In this document: one piece after another, positions 1-6,901 of the stretch
Layout of the letters: each line of letters begins with the position of its first letter
How positions within the stretch are numbered: the first letter of the stretch is position 1
Source of the DNA: 4484-232 sp964486555
GTDB lineage: Bacteria; Thermotogota; Thermotogae; Thermotogales; Thermotogaceae
Direction: 5' to 3'
NCBI GenBank assembly: GCA_964486555.1
Contig: CAZANP010000064.1
Location: 1-9,196, forward strand
Length of the DNA stretch: 9,196 nt
Notes under the pieces: generated by a model
Database searches by the model: none
Told to the model about the DNA's origin: nothing
The model's input: only the letters and a program-made list of their open reading frames with translations
Translations under genes and position numbers: made by a program

Positions 1-1
1 A

Positions 2-493
2 ATGGAGGAAATACTTGCTTTGAATCAAACAGTTGTGTCTAACCTTTTCATGGGTGAAGAAAAAAGGAAAAAAATATTTTTCTTTAAATTCCTTGATAAG
101 AAAAGCATGTTGCGAGAGAGTGAAAGGGTTCTAGCAAGATTGAGGATAAATATTCCCTCGCTTCATCAACTTGTGGGAGGATTATCTGGAGGGCAAAGAC
201 AAGCTTTAGCGATAGCAAAAGCCATTAGACATAGAGTCAAAGTCCTAATTTTAGATGAACCAACATCGGCTTTAGGTGTTAGAGAAAGCAGGGAGGTTTT
301 AAAACTCATAAGACATCTCAAAAATTCTGAAGATATTTCTATAGTTGTTATAAGCCATGATCTTGAAGAAGTTTTCGATATAGCAGACAGAATTGTTGTT
401 CTCAGAAAGGGACAAAATGCTGGAGAAAGATATACACGTGATACCACAAAAGATGAGATCATTAAAATGATAATCGGTGCTGAAGTTATGTGA
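2..493 (+). CDS. Sugar ABC transporter ATP-binding protein, CUT2 type (5' partial)
   Basis: ATPase subunit that powers a high-affinity sugar importer at the inner face of the cytoplasmic membrane. The visible 163 residues are the C-terminal part of one nucleotide-binding domain: signature LSGGQ (residues 61-65), Walker B VLILDE (81-86), D-loop SALG (89-92) and switch histidine H119 in ISHDLEEV. The ALGVRES stretch after Walker B is typical of the single-domain FrcA-like ATPases of the CUT2 (ribose/fructose) class. Walker A is absent because the gene runs off the left edge; the ATG at base 2 is probably internal, since full-length relatives are about 250-260 residues. It ends 14 bases before the regulator and is probably the last transporter gene of the operon. 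Family is secure; the transported sugar is unknown. Confidence 0.88.
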   Translation: MEEILALNQTVVSNLFMGEEKRKKIFFFKFLDKKSMLRESERVLARLRINIPSLHQLVGGLSGGQRQALAIAKAIRHRVKVLILDEPTSALGVRESREVLKLIRHLKNSEDISIVVISHDLEEVFDIADRIVVLRKGQNAGERYTRDTTKDEIIKMIIGAEVM

Positions 494-496
494 TAA

Positions 497-502
497 GAGG
501 TG
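497..502 (+). promoter_or_regulatory. Ribosome binding site of the SorC regulator
   Basis: GAGGTG lies 5 bases before the ATG at 508. It favours that ATG over the in-frame GTG at 490, which would place this site inside the coding sequence and make the gene overlap the end of the ATPase gene. Confidence 0.7.
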
Positions 503-507
503 AAAAA

Positions 508-1440
508 ATGGATAAATTACGTCTCATGTCGAAAGTGGCAAAAATGTACTATGAAGAAAATCTCACTCAAGAGGAAATCTCTAAAATAACGAACATACCA
601 AGATCAACAATATCTAAACTTCTTAATTACGCCAGAAAAATGGGGTATATTCGTGTTGTTCTTGATTTCCCAAATCAGGATTTAATCTTTTTAGAAAGGG
701 AGATAGAGAAGCTCTACGGTATAAAAGAATGTGTTGTTGTAGAAAGAGAGGAAGATATTGGAACTGTTGGTGCCAAGTACATAGAAAATGTTTTAGATGA
801 GGATGAAGTAGTAGGTGTTTCTTGGGGAATGACACTAGAAAAAGTTGTTAAATATCTTAAACCATTCGAAAGGACTGTTAAAGAGGTTGTTCAAATTGTT
901 GGCGGACTTGGAGAACCTAATGAGGATTATCATGCAACAAATCTTGCTAAAGAGTTAGCAAGAAAATTGAACGCAAAAGTGAGTGTTCTCCAAGCCCCTG
1001 GTATTGCTAAAAATTTGGAGATAAAGAAAGCTTTTCTTTCTGATCCAAACATAGTTAAATGCCTAGAAAAGATACCAAGTATAACTGCCGCACTTGTCGG
1101 TATAGGCACCCTTCATGAGGATTCCACGCTTATAGTAAGGGGGAAGATCCTGTCTGAAAATGACAGGCAAACTCTTATATCCAGCGGTTGTGTGGGGGAT
1201 GTGGCCCTGATCTTCTTTGATAGGAATGGGAAACCCGTCTGTTCAGATATATCAAAAAGAGTTATCGGTATAACTTACGAGCAACTAAAAAAGGTTAAAA
1301 AAGTAATTGCCTTTGCTGGGGGTCCTAAAAAAATTGAAGCGATAAGAGGAGCATTAAAAGGGAAACTCATAACTATGCTTGTAACTAATAAAGAAGTTGC
1401 GGAAAGATTAATAGAGATTGATAGGAGGAGAAGCGCATGA
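508..1440 (+). CDS. SorC-family sugar-binding transcriptional regulator
   Basis: DNA-binding regulator, probably local, whose effector in this family is usually a phosphorylated sugar. From the ATG at 508 it is 310 residues, the usual family length. Residues about 10-43 form a helix-turn-helix (LTQEEISKITNIPRSTISKL). The rest is the NagB-like SorC sugar-binding domain, with GVSWGMTL (103-110), a VVQIVGGLG segment (128-135), SGCVGDVALIFFDRNG (226-241) and the AFAGGPKKIEAIRGAL segment near the C-terminus. It sits between transporter and catabolic genes and its last four bases (ATGA) overlap the SIS gene, so it should be made with the genes it controls; autoregulation is inferred. Its operator should be upstream of the transporter genes, outside the window. 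An in-frame GTG at 490 is an alternative start adding six residues. Confidence 0.9.
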   Translation: MDKLRLMSKVAKMYYEENLTQEEISKITNIPRSTISKLLNYARKMGYIRVVLDFPNQDLIFLEREIEKLYGIKECVVVEREEDIGTVGAKYIENVLDEDEVVGVSWGMTLEKVVKYLKPFERTVKEVVQIVGGLGEPNEDYHATNLAKELARKLNAKVSVLQAPGIAKNLEIKKAFLSDPNIVKCLEKIPSITAALVGIGTLHEDSTLIVRGKILSENDRQTLISSGCVGDVALIFFDRNGKPVCSDISKRVIGITYEQLKKVKKVIAFAGGPKKIEAIRGALKGKLITMLVTNKEVAERLIEIDRRRSA

Positions 1441-2048
1441 AAAAGATCGCTTTGAAAGTTATGAGGGAAACGCTTGAAAAGGAGATAAATTTGCTGAGAG
1501 AAAAAGTCCTTGGGCAGTTAGAGAATAAAACGGAAATGATAGAGATGTTTGTAAAGGAATTACTGGATTGTAAAGGACACGTTTTAACCTCAGGTGTGGG
1601 AACTTCTGCTTTTACAGCCGCTAGATTTTCCCACCTTCTATCATGCTCAGGTATCCCTTCAATTTTTTTAAACCCAGCTACCATGCTCCATGGGGGATCA
1701 GGAGCTATAAAATCTGAGGATGTCGTTGTGCTCATATCAAAAGGTGGAGAATCGGATGAGATGATCAATCTAGCACGAATATCGAAAAAGAGGGGGGCAA
1801 CAGTTATCTGTCTTACTGAAAGGAAAGAATCCTCCTTGGCAAAAGAAAGCGATTTAATAGTTGAGATAAAAGTTAGTGGTGCAGATATCAAATCAACCAT
1901 TGCAACGGGTAGCTCTTTAGCATTTTCTCTATTCTTGGATGGCATATGTGGAATTATCGTTGAAGAATTAGGATATGATCCGGAAAAATTCAAAATTATC
2001 CATCCTGGGGGAGCTGTTGGAAAAATGCTGAAAGGAGGAAAAAAGTAG
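1437..2048 (+). CDS. SIS-domain phosphosugar isomerase, KdsD/GutQ-like, no CBS domains
   Basis: Probable cytoplasmic aldose-ketose isomerase acting on a sugar phosphate. The 203 residues form a single SIS fold: GVGTSA (53-58), FLNPATMLHGG (77-87) with H85 at the position of the active-site histidine of KdsD, SKGGES (101-106) and a C-terminal HPGGAVGK (189-196), the hallmark of the KpsF/GutQ/KdsD arabinose-5-phosphate isomerase group. Those enzymes are about 320 residues with two C-terminal CBS domains; here the protein stops just after the SIS domain. Translation starts at an ATGA overlap with the regulator, behind AGGAGG at 1423-1428. The catabolic context argues against a role in Kdo/LPS synthesis. 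Fold and motifs are seen; the substrate is not known, and a non-isomerase role in sugar-phosphate binding is possible. Confidence 0.82.
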   Translation: MKKIALKVMRETLEKEINLLREKVLGQLENKTEMIEMFVKELLDCKGHVLTSGVGTSAFTAARFSHLLSCSGIPSIFLNPATMLHGGSGAIKSEDVVVLISKGGESDEMINLARISKKRGATVICLTERKESSLAKESDLIVEIKVSGADIKSTIATGSSLAFSLFLDGICGIIVEELGYDPEKFKIIHPGGAVGKMLKGGKK

Positions 2049-3092
2049 ATGAAGGCGGCGTTTTTAATCAAGGAAGGATTCGTCCTTGAAAATATACCTG
2101 ATCCAGTGTTAGAAGGCGATGGAGTGATCCTTAAGGTCGAAGCCTGTGGAGTGTGCGGATCCGATCTCAGAGCTTGGAGATACAGAAAAAATATTTCTAA
2201 AAGGATTATAAGAGGACATGAAGTAGCAGGAATCGTGGTGGAGAAGAGAGGAAACGTTCCTTACGAAATAGGAACGAAGCTGGCTTTAGGGGCTGACATT
2301 AATTGTTTAGAATGTCCCTACTGCAGAAGAGGAGAATACAATCTTTGTATCAACAAAAAAATTCTTGGTAACGATGTTCCTGGGGGTTTCGCCCAATATA
2401 TGGTGTTAGATAAACATGTTATAGAACATGGAATAATAAATGAAATGCCAGAAAGCATGGATTTTTCTGAAGGGGCATTTGCCGAACCCCTTTCATCTGT
2501 TGTTGCATTAAATAGAAGATTCAGAATAGGCCTTGGAGATGTGGTCGTGATATTTGGAAGTGGCCCCATGGGATGTTTGAATGCCAACGTTTCCTTGATA
2601 TCAGGGGCAACTGTCATCCTTGCTGATATATCTCAACAGCGTCTTGAGATAGCAAAAGGCATCTTAGGTACATCAGTTGTGTACGTTAACAACGCAAAAG
2701 AAGATTTAAAAGAAATCGTTATGGAATTGACAGGTGGTCAAGGAGCTGATTTTGCTATAATCGCAGCTCCTTCCTTAGCAGCTCAAAAGCAGTCCATCCA
2801 TCTTTTGAAAAGGGGAGGAACTACCATATTTTTTGGAGGGTTGCCTCATGATGCTTCAGAGACCTCACTCAATGCTAATTTAATACATTATTACGAAATA
2901 ACAGTTACAGGAAGTTTCAGCTACAATCCCTGGGATCATAAACTTGCACTGAAATTGCTGTCTCAAAAAAAGATAGATGCTAGGAAGTATATAAAAGAGT
3001 TTCCTCTAGAAAAGATTTCCGATGTTTTTGAAGAGCTTTCAGAAGGAAAGAACAAGGATTATTTGAAAGCGATTATAAAACCTTGGAGGTGA
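2049..3092 (+). CDS. Zinc-dependent medium-chain dehydrogenase, sorbitol/threonine dehydrogenase-like
   Basis: NAD(P)-dependent oxidation of a secondary alcohol, most likely a polyol or sugar to the ketose. The 347 residues show the full medium-chain dehydrogenase plan: catalytic zinc ligands C36 (in GVCGSDL), H57 with E58 (RGHEVAG) and possibly E146 (AEPLSS); structural zinc cysteines C86, C89, C92 and C100; and a Rossmann motif GSGPMGCLNA from G170. D193, ending the second Rossmann strand (LADISQQR), suggests preference for NAD over NADP. The ATG directly follows the SIS stop codon, with AAAGGAGG at 2031-2038 as ribosome binding site, so the two are translationally coupled. No key residue is missing. 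Annotation pipelines would call this sorbitol, L-threonine or L-iditol dehydrogenase; sequence alone does not separate these. Confidence 0.9.
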   Translation: MKAAFLIKEGFVLENIPDPVLEGDGVILKVEACGVCGSDLRAWRYRKNISKRIIRGHEVAGIVVEKRGNVPYEIGTKLALGADINCLECPYCRRGEYNLCINKKILGNDVPGGFAQYMVLDKHVIEHGIINEMPESMDFSEGAFAEPLSSVVALNRRFRIGLGDVVVIFGSGPMGCLNANVSLISGATVILADISQQRLEIAKGILGTSVVYVNNAKEDLKEIVMELTGGQGADFAIIAAPSLAAQKQSIHLLKRGGTTIFFGGLPHDASETSLNANLIHYYEITVTGSFSYNPWDHKLALKLLSQKKIDARKYIKEFPLEKISDVFEELSEGKNKDYLKAIIKPWR

Positions 3093-3096
3093 TTGA

Positions 3097-4425
3097 ATGA
3101 TAGGTTTAAATAAAGAACTTGAGAGGTTGGAGAAAGAGGGAAAAAGAATAAAAGTTGGTCTTGTGGGAACAGGACAGATGGGCACAGACATAATAAGTCA
3201 GATAACACTTATGAAAGGTATAGAAGTTGTTGCCATGGCTGATAAAACTGTTGATAAGGTAGAAGAAGCATGCAAGATAGCAAATCTTGATCTTTCAAGG
3301 TTGATAAAGGTTAATGATCCCGAGAAAGGAGATGAATTTCTCAGAGAAGGAAAAATATTGATAACCGATGATTATAGAATTATTCCTCACCTTTCCGGTA
3401 TAGATGCTGTAATAGAAGCGACAGGAGATCCGAATGCTGGAACAGAAGTGAGTATATTGTCCATCAAAAATGGAAAACATATTATAACCTTGAGCGTTGA
3501 AATGGATATAACAGTAGGGGTCATTTTACACCGCGTGGCTGAAAGAAAGGGAGTTGTATACACCTTGGCAGCTGGTGATGAACCACCTGCAATAAAGGAA
3601 CTCTATGATTTTGCTTCCTCTCTAGGTCTCAGAATAATAGCGGTTGGAAAAGGAAAAAACAATCCTTTAGATAGATTCGCTACTCCTGACTCATTGTCAG
3701 AAGTTGCTAGAAAACGTGGTGTGAATCCTGTAAGATTGACAGAATTCGTGGATGGTTCTAAGACAATGGTTGAAATGGCGGCTGTTTCTAATGCGACAGG
3801 TTTGGTGCCGGATGTTCAAGGTATGCATGGGCCTCATGCTTCTGTCAGAGATCTCCTGAAAATATTTTCATTGAAAAAAGATGGAGGTATTCTCAACAAA
3901 GAAGGTATCGTGGATTATGTTATTGGTGATTTAAAACCAGGGGTTTTTCTTATCTTCACCACCGATCATCCACGTTTAAAAGAGGCTCTAATCCTACGAG
4001 ATATGGGTCATGGTCCGAATTATCTTCTGGTGAGGCCCTATCATTTATGTAGCATGGAAGTACCACTCTCAGTCGCCCTAGCATGTATTGAAAAAAAACC
4101 GACCATGTATTCGGTAAACCAAGTAAGCGAAGTTGTAGCCGTTGCGAAAAAAGATTTATACGCTGGTGAGAGACTCGATTTTATAGGTGGTAAAACATTC
4201 TTTGCGACGATAGATGTTAGAGAAAATGTAAAGGGAGCTCTTCCCATAGGACTTGCTCAAAATGCATTTATTAAAAATTCTATAAAAAAAGGTGAGATAA
4301 TAAAGCTTTCTGATGTTCAGGTAGAGGAGAATTTGGTTTTCAAAGTTTGGGAAATACAAAACTCCTTCCTCGAAGGAATAATGAGTGAAGAAGAAGCTAT
4401 TCAAAAAGTTGTAAAGTTAGTGTAG
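3097..4425 (+). CDS. Homoserine-dehydrogenase-like oxidoreductase with C-terminal SAF domain
   Basis: NAD(P)-linked oxidoreductase of unassigned reaction. The 442 residues begin with a Rossmann domain: GLVGTGQMG (21-29, GxGxxG) and an acidic D49 in AMADK, suggesting NAD. AVIEATGDP (104-112) is the usual strand after the cofactor fold. A middle catalytic region carries GKGKNNPLDRFATPD (184-198) and GMHGPHAS (242-249). Residues about 345-410 form a SAF domain (VVAVAKKDLYAGERLDFIGG, then LPIGLAQNAFIKNSIKKGE), a fold known from sialic acid synthase, antifreeze-like proteins and altronate dehydratase. True homoserine dehydrogenases lack a SAF domain and sit in amino-acid operons, so the common label homoserine dehydrogenase is probably wrong here. 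GGAGGTGAT at 3085-3093 overlaps the previous stop codon and serves the ATG at 3097. Confidence 0.8.
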   Translation: MIGLNKELERLEKEGKRIKVGLVGTGQMGTDIISQITLMKGIEVVAMADKTVDKVEEACKIANLDLSRLIKVNDPEKGDEFLREGKILITDDYRIIPHLSGIDAVIEATGDPNAGTEVSILSIKNGKHIITLSVEMDITVGVILHRVAERKGVVYTLAAGDEPPAIKELYDFASSLGLRIIAVGKGKNNPLDRFATPDSLSEVARKRGVNPVRLTEFVDGSKTMVEMAAVSNATGLVPDVQGMHGPHASVRDLLKIFSLKKDGGILNKEGIVDYVIGDLKPGVFLIFTTDHPRLKEALILRDMGHGPNYLLVRPYHLCSMEVPLSVALACIEKKPTMYSVNQVSEVVAVAKKDLYAGERLDFIGGKTFFATIDVRENVKGALPIGLAQNAFIKNSIKKGEIIKLSDVQVEENLVFKVWEIQNSFLEGIMSEEEAIQKVVKLV

Positions 4426-4436
4426 TGTGGGATGAT

Positions 4437-4442
4437 GAGGTG
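4437..4442 (+). promoter_or_regulatory. Ribosome binding site of the FGGY kinase
   Basis: GAGGTG, 6 bases before the ATG at 4449, supports that start rather than the in-frame GTG codons at 4425 or 4440. It is the same hexamer that serves the SorC gene. Confidence 0.68.
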
Positions 4443-4448
4443 ACAAGT

Positions 4449-5894
4449 ATGAGAGAAGGCGTTGTTATTGGCTTAGATGTTGGGACAACTAATTGCAAAG
4501 CAATAGCATTGAATTACAATGGGGAAATTGTTGCAACGAGGAGCCAGGAATACAGTATCCTGGAAGTAAAACCTGGATGGTTTGAACAGAATCCTGAGGA
4601 TGTTTTAAATTCTGTGAAAGAAGTCTTGCACGATGTTTCCACCGATTGTGATGGAAATGTTTTAGCAATTAGTCTCTCCGTCCAGGGAGAAGCTGTTATA
4701 CCTCTTTCCAGAAGAGGTGATATACTCCATAATACGATTTTGGGAATGGACAGGCGTTGTCACGAGCAGAATGAATATCTGAAAAAGGTCATAGGCGAAG
4801 AAACTTTATACTATGAAACAGGTATGCCTGTACACACCATAAACACTCTTCCAAAAATATTGTGGATAAAAGATAAAATGCCAGATTTATTCAAAAACAC
4901 ATCTCACTTTGTACTGTATGAGGACTTTTTGATACACTGGCTAACTGGTGAGTTCATCGTGAGCGATTGCCTGATATCCCGAACACAGATGTTTTCCATC
5001 AAGAAAAAGAATTGGTATGAGAAAACTTTGGGACTTCTAGGAGAGAGATTTGAGAAGAAGTTATCGAGAGTTTTACCATCAGGCAAGATTGTGGGAAAGG
5101 TGAAAAAAGAGCTCTGTACGGACTTGAGGTTCAGAACCATACCAGTTGTGGTAACGGGTGGTCATGACCAAGCCTGTGCGAGTCTTGGAGCAGGAGTAAT
5201 CGATGATGGTTACGTTCTCTCTTCAACTGGTACAGCTGATGTTTTAGAGATATGTTCTAATGAACCACTCCTTGATGTGGAAATGTTAAAATCTGGTTTT
5301 TCAACATATCTTCATTGTGTTCCTAATAAATACCTGAATATGTATGTAAATCACGTTGGAGGGGTAGTACTCAAATGGCTCAAAGAATTGTTTGATGGGC
5401 AAATAGATTATAATGAGTTGTTGAGCACATCCAGAAACTCCTCTTCGTATCCTATAATGATACCTCTAGCTGAAGAAACATCTTATGATTTCCTTTTAGC
5501 TGTTAATCTTGGAGCAGATAAGCATGCTCTTGCGTTTGGAATGGTGGAAGGTCTTACTTTTCATATCTCCAGAATTCTTAAGATGATTGCTAAAAAAGTA
5601 CCTGTCAAAAAAGTGGTATGTGTCGGTGGTGGGACGAGATCTGAATATTGGAATCAGTTAAAAGCGGATATGATGGGTATCGCCGTTTCAGTTCCTTCAA
5701 ACACCAACACAGCTCCTTTAGGAGCTGCTATCCTTGCCGGTGTTGCTAGTGGTTTTTTCAAAGATATAGAGGATGCTTTGAAAACGATCAAAAATCCCCA
5801 CAGGGTCATATATCCTAGAGACAATGACAAATCACTAGAGGAAAAATATGAAAAATTCCTTGAGTTCTTAAGCAAGAAATTCTCAAAACAATAG
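4449..5894 (+). CDS. FGGY-family carbohydrate kinase
   Basis: ATP-dependent kinase phosphorylating a sugar, ketose or polyol in the cytoplasm. From the ATG at 4449 it has 481 residues, normal for the family. The N-terminal phosphate-binding loop is IGLDVGTTNCKA (7-18); a substrate-site segment LGMDRRC (98-104) stands where xylulokinases have W-D-x-R; TGGHDQA (236-242) holds the probable catalytic base D240; SSTGTADVL (258-266) and CVGGGTRSEYWNQLKADMMG (391-410) are the adenosine-binding and second FGGY signatures. The GGHDQ form resembles uncharacterised YgcE-like and fuculokinase-like members more than xylulokinase or glycerol kinase, so I give no gene symbol. It is the last gene of the operon, 23 bases after the SAF-domain gene, and converges on the cupin gene 8 bases downstream. 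An in-frame GTG at 4425 would add eight residues. Confidence 0.88.
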   Translation: MREGVVIGLDVGTTNCKAIALNYNGEIVATRSQEYSILEVKPGWFEQNPEDVLNSVKEVLHDVSTDCDGNVLAISLSVQGEAVIPLSRRGDILHNTILGMDRRCHEQNEYLKKVIGEETLYYETGMPVHTINTLPKILWIKDKMPDLFKNTSHFVLYEDFLIHWLTGEFIVSDCLISRTQMFSIKKKNWYEKTLGLLGERFEKKLSRVLPSGKIVGKVKKELCTDLRFRTIPVVVTGGHDQACASLGAGVIDDGYVLSSTGTADVLEICSNEPLLDVEMLKSGFSTYLHCVPNKYLNMYVNHVGGVVLKWLKELFDGQIDYNELLSTSRNSSSYPIMIPLAEETSYDFLLAVNLGADKHALAFGMVEGLTFHISRILKMIAKKVPVKKVVCVGGGTRSEYWNQLKADMMGIAVSVPSNTNTAPLGAAILAGVASGFFKDIEDALKTIKNPHRVIYPRDNDKSLEEKYEKFLEFLSKKFSKQ

Positions 5895-5902
5895 GTGAAA
5901 GC

Positions 5903-6253
5903 TCACTCTCCACCAGACTTAGGAATCACACATATGAATCTGGCCGTTTTATTCGAATTGTTCTTGAATTGATGTTTCTCGTTGGGCTCAACGAATACGA
6001 AGCTTCCTTCTTTTAAAGTCTCTTCTTTCCCATCAGGTCCTACCACCGTTATCTCACCTTCAACAACGAAAACCTCGTGTTCCCAAGGGTGAGAGTGGTA
6101 ATCGGTATGTCCCCCTGGTTCCATGGTGAAGAATCTCATGACGAAATTGGGAGCACCCTCTTTCGATCCTATGAGAACTCTTTTTTCAACCCCTTTTATG
6201 CTCCCTTCATCAAAAATCTGCGGGGACACTTGAGAAAAATGCCCTTTCTTCAT
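5903..6253 (-). CDS. Small single-domain cupin, TM1459-like metal-binding protein
   Basis: Compact 116-residue cupin barrel. Four histidines match the metal ligands of T. maritima TM1459 (known as a manganese cupin): H53 and H55 in DYHSHPWEHE, H59 in the same motif, and H94 in PNEKHQF. The first cupin motif spans about 47-67 (PGGHTDYHSHPWEHEVFVVEG) and the second about 83-97. C108 in FICVIPKSGGE matches a cysteine near the metal site of TM1459. TM1459 has been reported to perform oxidative alkene cleavage in vitro, but its cellular role is unknown. Start ATG overlaps the jag stop as ATGA, behind GGGAGG at 6264-6269. The same order after jag occurs in T. maritima, so this belongs to the core operon and not to the sugar operon it faces. 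Confidence 0.9.
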   Translation of the reverse strand: MKKGHFSQVSPQIFDEGSIKGVEKRVLIGSKEGAPNFVMRFFTMEPGGHTDYHSHPWEHEVFVVEGEITVVGPDGKEETLKEGSFVFVEPNEKHQFKNNSNKTARFICVIPKSGGE

Positions 6254-6894
6254 TTCATCCTTGCCTCCCTTCTGTTCTTCACAAACTCTATCACCACTCT
6301 CCTGTAGGGTTCCATACCTATGGAATAGCTGATCACATTCCGATATTTTTTCACTATCTCATGAACTATTCTCCTTTCGAAGGCGAACATAGGATCGAGA
6401 ACGACTTTCCCTTTCTCTTTCAAAGCCTTTTCTATCGCTTCCTTTGTTATCGTCTCGAGCTGCCTTTTCCTTCTCTCCCTGTATTCACCAGCATCGACAA
6501 TGACGTTTATCTTTGTGTCGCTGATCCTGTTGAGAAATATCATGGAAACGTGTTGAAGTGCTCCCAAAGTTTTCCCATGTTTTCCTATGAGTTTCCCAAT
6601 TTTGTCCCCGTCGATATCCACGAAGTAGTTCTTACCAGAGGACCTCACTTCCACTCTCACATGACCGTTCAGATGTTTCAGAATGCCCAGAAGGAATTCC
6701 TTCAAACGCCTTTCGTAGTATTTCTTCTTGAGTTTGACTTCCACGATCGCCTCTTTGGTGAAGAGTCCAAATATACCAGGAAACCCTTTTTCGATCACAT
6801 CGTATTCGTACTCTCCTTCTCGAAGATCGAACTTCTCGATCGCTTTTTTCAGAGCTTCTTCAACTGTACTCCCTGTGAATCTCTCCTTTTTCAT
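6250..6894 (-). CDS. jag: Jag/KhpB RNA-binding protein (Jag-N, KH, R3H domains)
   Basis: Cytoplasmic RNA-binding protein, known as SpoIIIJ-associated protein, Jag, EloR or KhpB, linked in other bacteria to cell elongation and sRNA/mRNA binding. The 214 residues show the three-part plan: an N-terminal Jag_N domain (1-55, with TVEEALKKAIEKF and the GFPGIFGLF turn), a KH domain (about 80-135) with GKHG (104-107) in the RNA-binding loop, and a C-terminal R3H domain (about 150-210) with the R174-xxx-H178 pair in ERRIVHE. It starts 7 bases after yidC, the usual partner, with GGGGTG at 6904-6909 as ribosome binding site, and its stop overlaps the cupin start. Length and domains are typical. Confidence 0.94.
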   Translation of the reverse strand: MKKERFTGSTVEEALKKAIEKFDLREGEYEYDVIEKGFPGIFGLFTKEAIVEVKLKKKYYERRLKEFLLGILKHLNGHVRVEVRSSGKNYFVDIDGDKIGKLIGKHGKTLGALQHVSMIFLNRISDTKINVIVDAGEYRERRKRQLETITKEAIEKALKEKGKVVLDPMFAFERRIVHEIVKKYRNVISYSIGMEPYRRVVIEFVKNRREARMK

Positions 6895-6901
6895 GATCGA
6901 T

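Noticed and set aside
490..507. GTG at 490 as start of the SorC regulator
   Set aside because: The GAGGTG ribosome binding site lies downstream of it and is correctly spaced for the ATG at 508.
1385..2071. 228-codon open frame on the minus strand opposite the SIS gene
   Set aside because: It has no recognisable motifs or good ribosome binding site, and the plus-strand SIS gene under it is complete with family motifs and operon spacing. It is a shadow frame.
5895..5906. GTGA-AAGC-TCAC palindrome between the converging stop codons as a bidirectional terminator
   Set aside because: The stem is only 4 bp and no proper T-run follows on either strand.
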